A DNA stretch of 64,000 bases from Cordylochernes scorpioides (GCA_030710605.1 CP092880.1:23022467-23086466); one strand, 5' to 3'. Counted from the first letter of the stretch, positions 30,500 to 41,754 are shown. The notes: generated by a model not told the origin, from the sequence alone. A program made the numbers and translations.

Positions 30500-31085
30500 A
30501 TGTTTTAATGCCATTACATTAATGAATATTATACACTTATTAGATAAAAATGTGTGTATATATATTTAAAATTTCTAAAACCTAAATATAATATTATATC
30601 AGTAAATTCATCATACTAACATTAGTGTAAATTATTCGTAAACCATAAAAAAATTAACCTAGTAATAATCGCTATAAGATAAATGGAATTTTATTTTAAA
30701 AAATTAACATAGTGTATGAAAAAGAGAAGAAAACTTTCATTGATTAAATTTTCTTTCGCCAATTTAAGTTTACTTAATACCGGCTCTGCTTTCAATTCAA
30801 TTTGCTTATAAATTAAATCTAAAATTCAGAAGAGGGGCAAATTTTATTATTCACCTGTTTCCGGGAATAGAAACAACTTTTGTGTAGATACTAAATCTAC
30901 TAAGAAAAAAATAAAAAAGATACTGAAGCAAATATTTTTAGAATTTTCCAAAGAATAGTAAAGAAGATTTAAAATAAATTAAAAGTTATAATGTCTGTAG
31001 ATAATAAATTACAAACGAAAATTATTTAAAGGGAACTATAAATAGGAAATGAAAGCAATAAAAAAGGAATTTTTCTTTTACATAT
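30500..31085. other. AT-rich stretch, nothing recognised
   Basis: No frame, repeat boundary or RNA signal that I can support. Confidence 0.45.
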
Positions 31086-31089
31086 AAAA

Positions 31090-31625
31090 CAAAATGTTCT
31101 ATTGTCCTTAGTGTGATCAACCCTTCCAGCTTTTTCGCCAATTTAATCAACCAGCCTGCTTCTTTAGAGTTCTAATACTGTATTGGATCATTCTGCTTTG
31201 TATATGATATATTTAATGGCGGGGTTCGGTGGAAGGATGGTCTGAACCGTTGGTTTTTGACTGCTACGACCCGGGTTCGATTCCCGCATTGGACACTTTT
31301 TCTGATTAAAATAAATGCTCCAATGGCCCACGATTCTTGTAAAAGTCCAAACCCCACCAGCGAGTGCAAGTAACTAAACGGGGTTCTGGCACATTTATAA
31401 GTGCAAAGTCGAACTGCTTTTCACATGTCTAGAAATGTGGTGCACTTACAGTAAAAGCAGTCGCCTACCTCTACCCACCATTATTATCATGGCCTGTACC
31501 ACTTGTACTAGGGATAAGCAAAAAAAAAAAAACAAAATTAATGTCTCCACACCTATAGACATAAGCTTTTAGAACAGTAGAATTACATATAAAGATTTGC
31601 ACCGAATAATGCTCTTCCGCAAACA
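31090..31625. mobile_element. Foldback family I element interrupted by a SINE
   Basis: 31090-31212 (TTAATCAACCAGCCTGCTTC, TACTGTATTGGATCATTCTG) and 31535-31625 (ACATAAGCTTTTAGAACAGT, GCTCTTCCGCAAACAATAAG) are two parts of the same family I unit seen whole at 43505-43625. Confidence 0.6.
31217..31532 (+). mobile_element. tRNA-derived SINE, full length
   Basis: About 315 bases. The tRNA-like head contains an A-box-like GGTGGAAGGATGGTC and the B box GGGTTCGATTCCC. The body has CCAACCC/CCAAACCCCACCAGCGAG, AAAGTCGAACTGCTTTTCAC and ACTTACAGTAAAAGCAGTCG. It ends CTAGGGATAAGC plus an A run, as in other copies. Confidence 0.85.
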
Positions 31626-31641
31626 ATAAGGACAAATAAAT

Positions 31642-31933
31642 AAAAAGGGCATCTCCTTATCGTGCAACTAAAAGTTGCTGATGGCTTGTGCCATCTGTCT
31701 GAATAAATATCAACTATTCTTGTTGATTTTCAATTATTCCAGAATTGGCCAAATTCCCGTTCTTGATTAAGCAAATTATTTGATTAATCAATTGACAATT
31801 TAATTAATCAAAAATGGGTATTTGGCCTATTCTGGAATAATTATAAATCAACAGAATAGTTTATATTTATTCCGACAGATGGCGCTAGCCATCAGAAACT
31901 TTCAGTTGCACGATAAAGAGATGCTTTTTTCTT
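31642..31933. mobile_element. Foldback MITE, family C
   Basis: Arms of about 130 bases starting GGGCATCTCCTTATCGTGCA and complement, carrying GTGCCATCTGTC / GACAGATGGCGC and GAATAAATATCAACTATTC. The centre is TTGATTAATCAATTGACAAT. No ribozyme motif in this copy. Confidence 0.8.
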
Positions 31934-31939
31934 AATGTA

Positions 31940-32425
31940 TCCACCTGATCCCAGTAAAATCTCACATTTGTATTTTTTTTGCACAATAAGAACAAGTCCA
32001 GTTATGTATAAATCAACTATAATGCAATAACGTGTTATAAAGTGAAGAATCGAATTTCTACTCTTAACAACCATACACCTATGAGCACACGTTGTAAGAA
32101 TAATTAGAAAATATAAAAAGTTCAATAACGATATAAGACCACAAAAAAATCTGAAAGTAGTAACAACACAGGGCCTCCGAGGATAAGTCTTTTGCTTTAT
32201 TTAAAAGATTTAAGCTTTCGGGTATCATAAATCCTTCTACAGAAGTATCTCTCTTGTTCTAAAATAACTTTATTTATTTTAGTACCAGTTGCAAATAAGA
32301 CACGCTATAACCGATCTGGATAATTGCGCGTGATACTATTTACAAAAATATATATTGTGGTAGAGTAGGTAACAGAATTATCAAAAAGAAAATAAACAAT
32401 TAAGAAAAAGAGCATTGAATAAACA
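31940..32425. other. No gene recognised; one hairpin relic
   Basis: Mostly AT-rich. Around 32213-32250 (minus) is CUGUAGAAGG, a short hairpin and CCCGAAAGCUU, similar to sites at 33615 and 49575; see findings. Confidence 0.4.
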
Positions 32426-32427
32426 TA

Positions 32428-33214
32428 TGTCATAATTTGTATATAATTGTATGCACCCCCGACCCACTATACATGTACAATGTATGATTTTCAAAGATTT
32501 AATAAAGAATAAGGTAACTGGAGGACAGAAAGTAGCAACAAGACATAGGAAGTAGGCTTAAAGCGGGCACAATTATAAATAACTTGTACAGTCAATACTT
32601 CCTGACAGAGGCCGGACGTATCTGGTGACCGCAGAAGTTATAAAAGTGAGAGACGCCCAATATTTCCGGAGCAGGACCGGTGGTATCTGATAACCGCGGA
32701 AGTTATAAGAGTCGAACTAACACCCAATACTTCCTGACAAGATCGGGCGTGTCTTCCGACAAAGACCTCAGTAAGGACCAATTAGAAAGTATCGCCTAAA
32801 TAGGTCAACCAATAGAAAAAGGTCATGTGACATCTCTCGACCAATAGGAAAGAAACTAAGTCTTGGTGTTAAATCGAGAAGCAAGAATTGTTAGTTGTGC
32901 CTTCGCTTCCAGAGGAACAACACCTACAGTGGCTCCTTCGCTCCCAACAAGGTAACATCTGCTCTCGAGACCTCCCCGCTCATCCCATAGCTAAGTCAAT
33001 CACCGCCATGTGATCAGATAATTAACAATCAAAACCCGCTCCGCTCTTCTCAAGCTTTCTTTCCTCCAAACCAGTTGCCTTTTATTTTCAAACTCCATCA
33101 CGTGTCCTGATTATTCCTAACTGTATGCTTCAACTTCCACTCAAACGACTGCGTTTCAACCAATCCTCACCATTCAAATCGAACAACAAGAAAATCCGCA
33201 ACGATATTGTCACA
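32428..33214 (-). repeat. Solo LTR of the 35053-40281 family
   Basis: Starts TGTCATAATTTGTATATAAT and ends TTGTCACA, with CATA on both sides (32424-32427, 33215-33218). Shares with the 954-bp LTRs, in opposite orientation, TACTTCCTGACA, CGCCCAATA-type blocks, CACATGACATCTCTCGACCA-like, CCTCACCATTC and others, but is shorter (787) and diverged, hence older. Confidence 0.85.
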
Positions 33215-33289
33215 CATATACATTAAACAAATAAGCAACAACATAGGCAGATAGAAGAAATCGCAAGGTAGTTATTTACAGTATGTTGA

Positions 33290-33460
33290 GCAAATATGGA
33301 ACAGATAGAAGGCATTGCTTCTGCTGTGATGTAGATGTATGGAGACATCTGAGGGCCTTCATTGGAAACGACAACAACAGCAACAAAGATGGAAGTTTAT
33401 TTGATGAAGTTATCTGTAATAATTTGTATCGTGGAGAGTAGCTACCTCTCAAAAGGAACA
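33290..33460 (+). pseudogene. C-terminal end of a non-LTR retrotransposon ORF
   Basis: Frame CDVDVWRHLRAFIGNDNNSN, matched at 45010-45076 by CDRDVWRHLRIFIGHDNNNN. The shared short C-terminus followed by a CAA-type tail suggests the 3' end of a non-LTR element. The family is not otherwise recognised. Confidence 0.45.
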
Positions 33461-33774
33461 ACCTAGTTTATGATATTTACAACAATGAATAATATGTGAA
33501 GGTTATTCACATATTAAACAAAATGTTAACGTGGGATTCAATCCCGGTTCATGACTGTCGGGAATCGAGGGTGTTACCTACTCGTCCACCGACATTTTTC
33601 TACAGGAGTGTACAACGATTTCATACTCCTGTAGAAAGGTTTATGATTCCGAAAGCTTGAGAGATCGTTTAAATAAGACAAGACACTTATTCTTGGAGAC
33701 AGTGTGTTGTTACAATTTATATTTCAGAGGAGGAGGTACAGAGCATGGACAAAACTTAAGGAAGTGAAAATATA

Positions 33775-33975
33775 TATGTCGCCTGTCGTCTGTTTTTTTT
33801 TTTTAAGTAAACATAGGCAATTTGTTCACACTTAGTTATCTCGTATGTCTTCAATAAAGCTCAGTGTGTATTAAATAGCTTTCAAAGTTATTGCCTGAAT
33901 CCCGATATATCAATGCATGCTAAAGGTACAACTTCCTTAAGTATTGTTCATGAAGGTAATCTGTTAGGTGCATGA
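33775..33975 (-). repeat. Family H (Tc1-like end) fragment
   Basis: Contains TTATCTCGTATGTCTTCAAT, AATAGCTTTCAAAGTTATTG, CCCGATATATCA and AAGGTACAACTTCCTTAAGT; parallel to 41755-41960. Confidence 0.5.
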
Positions 33976-34155
33976 GGGTAAAAATAAAATGTTTTATTTT
34001 TCAACATAGTCCCCATTCAGCTCCACATAACTGGTCCAGCGATGTTCTGATTTTTTATCTTCTCGGAAAAGTTTGATGTTTCGAGGTCTTTAAAGTATAC
34101 ATTTACATCGTCACTAACCTCTTCATTTGATAAATATTTCTTATTCCTAGTCATT
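33976..34155 (-). pseudogene. Mariner transposase 3' fragment
   Basis: Nearly the same as 41976-42150: minus-strand C-terminal mariner coding (SEHRWTSYVELNGDYVEK type) with inverted-repeat-side TTAGGTGCATGAGGG. Truncated at the junction with the jockey-like fragment. Confidence 0.65.
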
Positions 34156-34370
34156 TCATCGTCTACGGACAATGACTTTCCAGAATGGTTGCAGGGTTTT
34201 CCCTCTATGTACTAAGTGTCAACCTGCAACCCCAAAACATATTATTCACTGTATTGACTCATTCATTGATGAGCTCTACTCTTCCCCGGTAGACACCATC
34301 AACAGGTTTTACAAGCTTGATACCCTGATATGATTGAGTGGAGATAAGAAAGAAGAAGATATCTCAGAGG
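34156..34370 (+). pseudogene. Jockey-like ORF2 C-terminus and 3' tail
   Basis: Shares with 45841-46062 the coding end LRTMTFQNGCRVFPLCTK, a Cys-rich segment, IIDCIDSFIDELYSSP-type and YKLDT, then an AAGAAG tail. Shorter than the other copy, with internal deletions. Confidence 0.65.
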
Positions 34371-34785
34371 ATTCTATCTTCCGATTTTGCTAAGAGGAAA
34401 TGTTCTCCATCCAAACACGAAAGGTAATAGCGCAGTCAAGAATTCAAATCCAACATTGTACAACATTAGATCTAAAATACGATCCATTGAAAATTGTTAT
34501 ATAAAAAAGCCTACCTGAATCCCTGAATCTCTCTCTCTCTCTCTCTCTCTGTATGAAAATAAAAAAAAAAAATATTTCAAAATATTCCAAAGAATTTCTC
34601 CCTCTTTATCAATTTATTGTGCAAAATACGTAAAGTAGTTTACAAATTCTCGTAAATCAGATGGAATCAACTTTTTTATGGCAAAATTCGACAAAGTTGA
34701 AAAATAAAATTGATAAAAATGAATAAAATAATTGTAAAATAATTAAAAAGCAAATTTATCATGCGATTCAAAATATATTATAATA

Positions 34786-35052
34786 CTAGCGGATGTGTAC
34801 CCGGCTTCGCCCGGGTTTTATCCGAGTGAAAGTTTGCCTAACGAATATTATATATTATGAAGTATAATAAACAATGCTACAGATTAGTTTTAATTATTAA
34901 TCAAGATTGTGTGTGAATATGTGAGAAAGATGTAATATCGTTGTTGTTTTCTTGGCCGACTGTTTTACATATGGTGTTATCTTAAAATTGCTTGTTTTGA
35001 ATATTTTTTTTAGATTGAGTTGAATGAATTGCTGAATTTTTTTTTGTATTTA
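34786..35052 (+). mobile_element. RTE-related repeat, left part
   Basis: Nearly identical to 3938-4213. Interrupted after GTATTTA by the LTR element; continues at 40282. Confidence 0.75.
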
Positions 35053-36006
35053 TGTAATATGATGATGCAATTGTTATTACACTATAATATTTGATGTATT
35101 ACACTGTTGTAGAATCCTGTCGACTTAACCGCTCTGTGGCAATATCGTTACGGGGTTTCTTGTTGTTGGATGCGAATGGTGAGATTTGGTTGAAGCGCAG
35201 TCGTTGAGTGGTAAGTGAAGCACACAGTTAGGAATAATCAGGACACATGATGAGGTTTGAAAATAAAAGGCAACTGGATTGGAGGGAAGAAAGCTTGAGA
35301 AGAGTTGAGCGATTTGACTTATTAATTAGTTGATCACATGGCGATGATGAAATGAGCGGAGAGAGATATCTCTAGAGTAGATGTTACCTTGTTGGAAGCG
35401 AAGGAGCACTGTCCGAACTCGGCGAGAGCCAGTGAACCCTGTAGGTGTTGTTCCTATGAGAGCTCAAGCGTAACTGACCATCCTTGCCTTTCGATTTAAC
35501 ACCAAGCCTCAGTTTCTCTCTGATTGGTCGAGAGATGTCACATGATCTTTTCCTATTGGTTGACCTACTTAAGGTACTGTCTTTTGATTGGCCCGCGGTT
35601 TCCTTTGATATTAGTTACGCCCGGCTTGGGTCAGGAAGTCTCGTGTTTATTTGACTTTATTTACTTCCGCGGCTATCAAAATACATCCTGCTTTGTCAGG
35701 AAGTATTGAATGCTAGCTTTAACATTTATAACTTCTGGTCATTAGAGACGTCCTGTTTTGTCAGGAAGTATTGAGTGTATCTTGGCTAAAATAACTTCTG
35801 CGGTCACTAGAGACGTCCGGTCTCTGCCCCTGCAATATTGACACAGGGGTGCCCAGAATAGTCGTGCCAGCCTTAGGTCTACTTCCTATATCTTAATGCT
35901 ACTTGCTTCCCTCCAGTTACCTTGTTCTTTATTAAGTCTTCGAAAATCATACATGGTACATACATAGTGGGTCGGGGTTGCATTTAATTATATACAAATT
36001 ATGACA
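35053..36006 (-). repeat. LTR (3' LTR on the minus strand)
   Basis: TG...CA ends on both strands. Same length as the partner LTR and no indel seen between them; the comparison by eye shows no clear substitutions either, implying a recent insertion. Confidence 0.9.
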
Positions 36007-36239
36007 GATGCGCCCCCTACATGTGAAGAATTCAAGAAGGGGTTAGCCTGAGAGAATTCTGTAAAATGAAAAATAATTTTGTGGGAAAATTAGTTGTGGG
36101 TATTGAGGGGCTATATACAAGCATTGCTGGTAATATAAAAGTAAGATAGAATGGTGTTGATGATATAGGTTGAGTATAATTAATAGAAATCAAAAATTTT
36201 TAATTGTAAGAAATCAATGAATGCTATGGTACATAGTGG

Positions 36240-36840
36240 GCTAAAAAAAAGGAAAATGCGCCTAAACGAATTCTACTCGAGTTAAGAAATGAATTCGAGG
36301 GAGTTCTATTAAGGCTTTTGAAATCAAATAAAAATAATATAAAAATAGTTGAATGAAATCAAAATTGAATGTGTTTGGTTGAATGGTGAGAAAAAAAAAA
36401 AAAGAAAAATGCCTAACCATATTCTAGCTCGAAATTGGGAATGAAATCGAAGGAATTCTATTAGGTCTTTTGAGAAATCAAAAATAAAAATAAAATAAAA
36501 GTTTTTTGAGCGAAATCAAAGTTGAGTGCTTGGTTGAATGGTGAAAAAAAAAAAAGGAAAAATGCCTAATTACTTTTTTGCTTGAATTTTGGAAAGGAAT
36601 TCGAGGAAATTTCATAAGGTCTTTTGAGAAATCAAAAATAAAAATAAAATAAAAGTTTTTTGAGCGAAATCAAAGTTGAGTGCTTGGTTGAATGGTGAAA
36701 AAAAAAAAAAGGAAAAATGCCTAATTACTTTTTTGCTTGAATTTTGGAAAGGAATTCGAGGAAATTTCATAAGGTCTTTTGAGAAATCAAAATAAAATAA
36801 AATAAGAGTTGAACGAAATCAAAGTTGAGTGTTTGAAAAA
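36240..36840. repeat. ~154-bp tandem repeat inside the LARD-like element
   Basis: GAGAAATCAAAAATAAAAAT recurs at about 36472, 36626 and 36780, followed each time by GCGAAATCAAAGTTGAGTG and a poly-A run of varying length. A diverged first unit starts near 36315. Confidence 0.85.
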
Positions 36841-38812
36841 AAAAAGAAAAATAAAAAGGTTTCAACAACAAAGGGTGATTTAATGTTTTTAGTTTAATCG
36901 AAAACCAGTGGGTTTTCGTTGATAATTGAGTTGTGGCAATATAAGTCAAGTGGTAAATAGAATGATAATTGATAAGTGAAAATGATAATATAAACTAATT
37001 GGTAAATAAAATGATAGTTAATGATTAAAATTGATAATAAGTTGAATAAATTGATAAATTGATTAAATATTTAAATTTTAATTGAGAGAAAATAATGGAA
37101 ATGATTGATATGAAAAATAAGGTGTATTGGTTTGAACCCTTTGGTATCTTCATGCCCTGATCTACATGTATTGGTTGCTCCATTTTGCCCTATAACTGTT
37201 TTACTTGCTCAATTATGCCCTATAAATTTTTTGTCTCATCTGTAGTGACACTTAGGTGAAAAACGTGATTCTAGCCCTCAAGTGCGTTTATGCTGTGTGT
37301 ACAGGAGACATGGAAATCTATATAACCTTTACGTGTAATTTTTTGTCTTTGTGTGTGTGTTGTGAAAAAATGTTAGAAGTCTGTTGTGTAAGAAATGTGT
37401 GAGCTAGTTCTATGTGTTGTCTCGTGGATGTGGAGTTGGATGATAAAAATCGATATGTAGACTCGAACTGGAATCCAAAAAATCGGTGGCATAGAGAAAT
37501 TTGTGGCTGGGGAGAGCGGTGACCTAATTTGGATGAGCGGGGCTTTGTAATGAGACGCCGGAAGCGGGACTCGGGGACGCGAGGTCCGGTCTAAACTTAT
37601 CCACCCCCTGTTTGCGTAATTGGAGTCAGGGCGACGTCCTTATTCTTCGCGGGAAGATATCTGCCTTGCTTCTACGTTTCTTGTCGGCCTAATTGTTTTT
37701 TTATAATTGAATCTTTTACTTTCGGCATTGGTTGCGTTGTGTGTGTGATATGTTTTGTGTACGACATTTTGTTTTGTTTGTGGGTTTTACTTGTTTGACG
37801 ATGTCTTGTGTCATGTGTTATGGTCTGCCAATACATTGTGAAGAGATGAGTTGGTATAATTTCGGCATTATTTGTATTTTGAAAATCCGGACGTTGTATC
37901 CATTTATTAAATCGAATGGTCGTTGTGACTTTAGTAAAAAATGCTATTCAGTGGCATTAGGGTGGAATTGAGTGAAAAATGAGGCTTACGACGTGAACAC
38001 GCTTTGAGTGAGAGACGTGTCACAGGCTTGGTGAAAGGCGTCTGTGGCCTGAAGTGAAAAAGTTTTGTGGGTGACCTGTGACACGAATCGAAAAAAAAAA
38101 AATTGTGAATGAAAAGGTGTCACGCGAAATCCTTGTTTGTACAAAATTTTACCTGTTCTCACTATGAACAACAAATTTATTAAAGTCATATATCGAAATT
38201 TCTATTGTTAGAGTATATGGTACCTTTTAAGGTGAACATTTTTTAGTGTTTTGGGTAGACGAGATGATTGTTACTAACGACGGTGCATGCGTTTGTTTGT
38301 GGTTGTCGTCTTTTGGCGCGAGTGTCGTGCTTGTTGGGCGGGTTGTGCGTGTTTGCTAGCGTGAAAACCGTCCTTTGGATGGATGTTGTCGGTGTATTGT
38401 TGTTGCGAATGTTGTGATTGTTGCTAAATACGTTTGTGGGATTGTTGTGAGGTACATTTTTATGGCGTGGCGTCGTATGGTCATGCATAGATTTTGTGTG
38501 GTAAGTGTGTGAGCTGTACTGACACGTTTTTTTTTTTTGGCATGGTGAGGGTTGAAGCCTTTGTGGCTTGTATTTGAGGGCATATAGTATTGATAATTGG
38601 GTTGAGTGATAAACATGGTAGTGGGGTCAATGAATGCAGGCAAGGGTTGTCCTGTGTGACAAATTTGATTGTAGTGCAAGTCCTTTCGGACAGGTTTGGC
38701 CTAACCCGTGCGTGCATTCATTGAGTACAAAGGTTAGATATGGTTAAAAGGGGTAGGTAGCTAGGTAAAAGTTCAAAGTCAATTCCTTGACGGCATAGGA
38801 TGGGTGCCTACC

Positions 38813-39283
38813 TCAGTTCAACAGGTCTCCTTTGGGACGTCTTGGTTTGGAGTGGTTGGCTTGGCTCGGGACTGCTCGCACCGTCCGCGAAATTGAAGTG
38901 AAGTCCGGTACTGGAAGATCATTTTGGGATCGTTTATGCTGACCCGGATCGCGCGGATTGGTTTCGGGGACTGTGTACGGCATGGCGGTGGATGACTCCT
39001 CGGTGGTCGGTGTCCGGCCTTGGTGACACTCGCCTGGGGTTGGCGGGGGTTGTGTCCGTCGTCCTCCCCGGGGAATGGCGCTCCGGAATTCCGTCTCACT
39101 TTGTGGGGCGTTGACACGTCGGATGGCCACGGTCATCTGCCATATGATGGCCGCTAGAAGGCGTCTGGTCGCCTCTCTTCTTGTCCGCTTCTTCGTTGTC
39201 AGTTTCTTTCCGTTCGTTGCCAGTTTCTTCTCTCTTGGTTTGTCATTGCCTTTTGTTTTGCTGGCGCCTGGGCTAATTTCCAT
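38813..39283 (-). CDS. Hypothetical basic proline-rich protein of the LARD-like element
   Basis: 156 residues beginning 45 bases inside the 5' LTR (39328). Rich in Lys/Arg at the N-terminus (KKRTRREATRRLLAA) and in Pro/Thr/Ser later. Its place just after the 5' LTR is where gag would begin, but I see no capsid signature or zinc knuckle. It may be a truncated gag start or leader frame. No other family was recognised. Confidence 0.4.
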   Translation of the reverse strand: MEISPGASKTKGNDKPREKKLATNGKKLTTKKRTRREATRRLLAAIIWQMTVAIRRVNAPQSETEFRSAIPRGGRRTQPPPTPGECHQGRTPTTEESSTAMPYTVPETNPRDPGQHKRSQNDLPVPDFTSISRTVRAVPSQANHSKPRRPKGDLLN

Positions 39284-39327
39284 CTTTATCCTGATTAAGT
39301 TCCATAATCTTTATCCTGTCGACTCTG

Positions 39328-40281
39328 TGTAATATGATGATGCAATTGTTATTACACTATAATATTTGATGTATTACACTGTTGTAGAATCCTGTCGACT
39401 TAACCGCTCTGTGGCAATATCGTTACGGGGTTTCTTGTTGTTGGATGCGAATGGTGAGATTTGGTTGAAGCGCAGTCGTTGAGTGGTAAGTGAAGCACAC
39501 AGTTAGGAATAATCAGGACACATGATGAGGTTTGAAAATAAAAGGCAACTGGATTGGAGGGAAGAAAGCTTGAGAAGAGTTGAGCGATTTGACTTATTAA
39601 TTAGTTGATCACATGGCGATGATGAAATGAGCGGAGAGAGATATCTCTAGAGTAGATGTTACCTTGTTGGAAGCGAAGGAGCACTGTCCGAACTCGGCGA
39701 GAGCCAGTGAACCCTGTAGGTGTTGTTCCTATGAGAGCTCAAGCGTAACTGACCATCCTTGCCTTTCGATTTAACACCAAGCCTCAGTTTCTCTCTGATT
39801 GGTCGAGAGATGTCACATGATCTTTTCCTATTGGTTGACCTACTTAAGGTACTGTCTTTTGATTGGCCCGCGGTTTCCTTTGATATTAGTTACGCCCGGC
39901 TTGGGTCAGGAAGTCTCGTGTTTATTTGACTTTATTTACTTCCGCGGCTATCAAAATACATCCTGCTTTGTCAGGAAGTATTGAATGCTAGCTTTAACAT
40001 TTATAACTTCTGGTCATTAGAGACGTCCTGTTTTGTCAGGAAGTATTGAGTGTATCTTGGCTAAAATAACTTCTGCGGTCACTAGAGACGTCCGGTCTCT
40101 GCCCCTGCAATATTGACACAGGGGTGCCCAGAATAGTCGTGCCAGCCTTAGGTCTACTTCCTATATCTTAATGCTACTTGCTTCCCTCCAGTTACCTTGT
40201 TCTTTATTAAGTCTTCGAAAATCATACATGGTACATACATAGTGGGTCGGGGTTGCATTTAATTATATACAAATTATGACA
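39328..40281 (-). repeat. LTR (5' LTR on the minus strand)
   Basis: Partner of 35053-36006; contains ACACATGATGAGGTTTG, GGAAGCGAAGGAGCACTG and ends AAATTATGACA. Confidence 0.9.
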
Positions 40282-40870
40282 TTTATATATAAATAAAATT
40301 AACTCTGTTGAATTTTTTTTTGTATTTTATCGATAACAGCAAAGTTATGTATTTTAAAGTTAGGAAAAATATTTTGATGTTAAGCAAAACCTGCTCCATC
40401 TCGTTTTACATAAATGTTGAAAATTTGGTCGAAATTGATGCATTGTAACGAAAGTTTTTAGCGAACACCACTTATGAAATTTCCATTTATATAGAAGATA
40501 TAATATAATATAAATGAGTTTTAAAAATTGTTAAAAATAAAATGCATCGGCCGGGAATCGAACCCTGGCCGCCCGCGTGGCAGGCGAGCATTCTACCACT
40601 GAACCACCGATGCTTTAAAAAAATCAAATTCATTTATCGTCGCGACCAGTGCTGCGCCCTAGCGGTAAAAGACTGGAACTAACGCTTTTTGGTTTTTATT
40701 TAAAAAAAAAAGCACATTAACTTTTTTAGTTTTTTGAATAGCCTATATGTTAAACGAAATCTTCAGCTACCTACATGCGAAATTCCATAATGATTGAGTC
40801 GGTAGATTTTGCGTGATGCGATAACAAACATCGATTTCGCATTTCATTTATATATATAAGGATTGTATTA
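40282..40870 (+). mobile_element. RTE-related repeat, right part, with antisense tRNA-Gly
   Basis: Resumes the repeat broken at 35052 (compare 4781-5000). It then has the AAATGAGTTTTAAAAATTGT block that precedes the tRNA-Gly in all three composites, the tRNA itself in reverse, and ends near TTTATATATATAAGGATT. Confidence 0.65.
40543..40613 (-). tRNA. tRNA-Gly (GCC), copy in a repeat
   Basis: 71 bases on the minus strand: acceptor GCATCGG/CCGATGC perfect, D-arm GGTTCAGTGGTAGAATGC, anticodon loop TGCCACG with anticodon GCC, T-arm GGGTTCGATTCCC with one mismatch (A in the 5' strand), discriminator A, then TTTT-rich sequence within 10-15 bases. Intact enough for transcription by RNA polymerase III. 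Two related copies share the flanks, so it may be a mobile copy and not a host gene. Confidence 0.75.
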
Positions 40871-40904
40871 ATTTATTGAGCTTATATGTATATTCAATAT
40901 AAAC

Positions 40905-41330
40905 CTTTTTTGCATATGGTGTTTGAATCACAGATGAAATTTCCATCTTCTATTTGTAGTCTTCTAAATCCTTTAGGTTCACAGTCATAGTTTTTGATGA
41001 ATCTCAACAATTTACCTCATGGGTTCATATTGTGGGATTCGCATAATTTGATCCAATTTGTATTTTTCCCCGTTTTTTGAGATCCTTTTTTTTTTTTTTG
41101 CGATTAAAGCCTTTTCTCTTTAAAAAGGGGTCTTAATGCTGGTCTATCATGTTTGGATCTATTTCGGAGATGGTTAAGCTCAGTTTTTTCTTCAATTTCT
41201 TTATTGTACCATGGATTGGGCACTCTTTGTTCCCCATCTGCTACCTAAGTTGCTGGAATAATGCGATTAGTAGTGTGAATCGTAATTTCATCCATTTTTT
41301 CAGCAGCTGTGCTGATGGAGCCTGTATCGG
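40905..41330 (-). pseudogene. Non-LTR retrotransposon ORF2, endonuclease-RT linker fragment
   Basis: Minus strand reads VPNPWYNKEIEEKTELNHLR, then RPALRPLFKEKR, a TAA, NTNWIKLCESHNMNP, TGA, GKLLRFIKNYDC and GFRRLQIEDGNF. The NPWYNKEIE... and WGKLFR-type order is found between endonuclease and RT in jockey/CR1/R1-group ORF2. At least two stop codons. Confidence 0.65.
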
Positions 41331-41469
41331 AGCTGGAGATAATTTATTCAACTTCATGTATCCTAGATTTTATTTGATTTTCGAAGAATGGCCACTTTGT
41401 TTGTATGAATTTCCATTTGGGGTTGTTCTATATTGTAAGGGTGGGCATACATATCTCATCAACTTCAAA

Positions 41470-41640
41470 TGAAAGGTTCATCTCAAGAATCATTGAGGAA
41501 AGCGATACACTTCACAGCTACGGCGAAGAAGAGATTGTTGCTGTCATCTGCCGCTTGCCAAAAAGGAAAACGACCAGGTGGGATGACTTGACCTGTGAGT
41601 TCTTACGGTGTTTCGAATATTTATCCGTGAATATGCTCCG
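41470..41640 (+). pseudogene. Non-LTR reverse transcriptase N-terminal fragment
   Basis: Reads HSYGEEEIVAVICRLPKRKT then RWDDLTCEFLRC, the FTEEEV...I-LP-GKAPG-DGI-YEFLK region at the start of non-LTR RT. Strand is opposite to the fragment at 40905-41330, so these are different insertions or a rearrangement. Confidence 0.6.
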
Positions 41641-41646
41641 TCGGGG

Positions 41647-41752
41647 TCGCCAAACATCCAAATAATTAAGAGCGATCAACAACAAACAATGCTGGAAAAT
41701 GTCTGTCCGATGTGTTTTTGGTCGATCATAAGCAATCGTGGCATCCATTAAT
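41647..41752 (-). pseudogene. Mariner transposase internal fragment
   Basis: Minus strand TIAYDRPKTHRTDIFQHCLL, IALNYLDVWRPR parallels TIDRKHMRTDISQKCLLLIA, NSLDVWRR at 42590-42690. Confidence 0.6.
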
Positions 41753-41754
41753 GA

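Larger units (their letters stand above)
35053..40281 (-). mobile_element. LARD-like LTR retrotransposon without pol
   Basis: 5229 bases bounded by LTRs 35053-36006 and 39328-40281 (954 bases each, constant offset of 4275) and TTTA at both sides (35049-35052, 40282-40285). On the minus strand AGGGGGCGCATC directly precedes the LTR start TGTCATAATTT, a polypurine tract that sets the orientation. The 3.3-kb interior has no protease, RT, RNase H or integrase motif in any frame; it holds a basic proline-rich frame (38813-39283), Asn/Thr-rich frames and tandem repeats. It must have moved with enzymes from elsewhere. Confidence 0.88.

Noticed and set aside
38243-38717. Asn/Thr/His-rich minus-strand frames as genes
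   Set aside because: Low-complexity GT-rich plus strand inside the LARD-like element; frames overlap and show no conserved motif.
40543-40613. Three tRNA-Gly copies as an ordinary tRNA gene cluster
   Set aside because: They share long non-tRNA flanks with A-runs and lie within RTE-style repeats; two share the same base-1 change.
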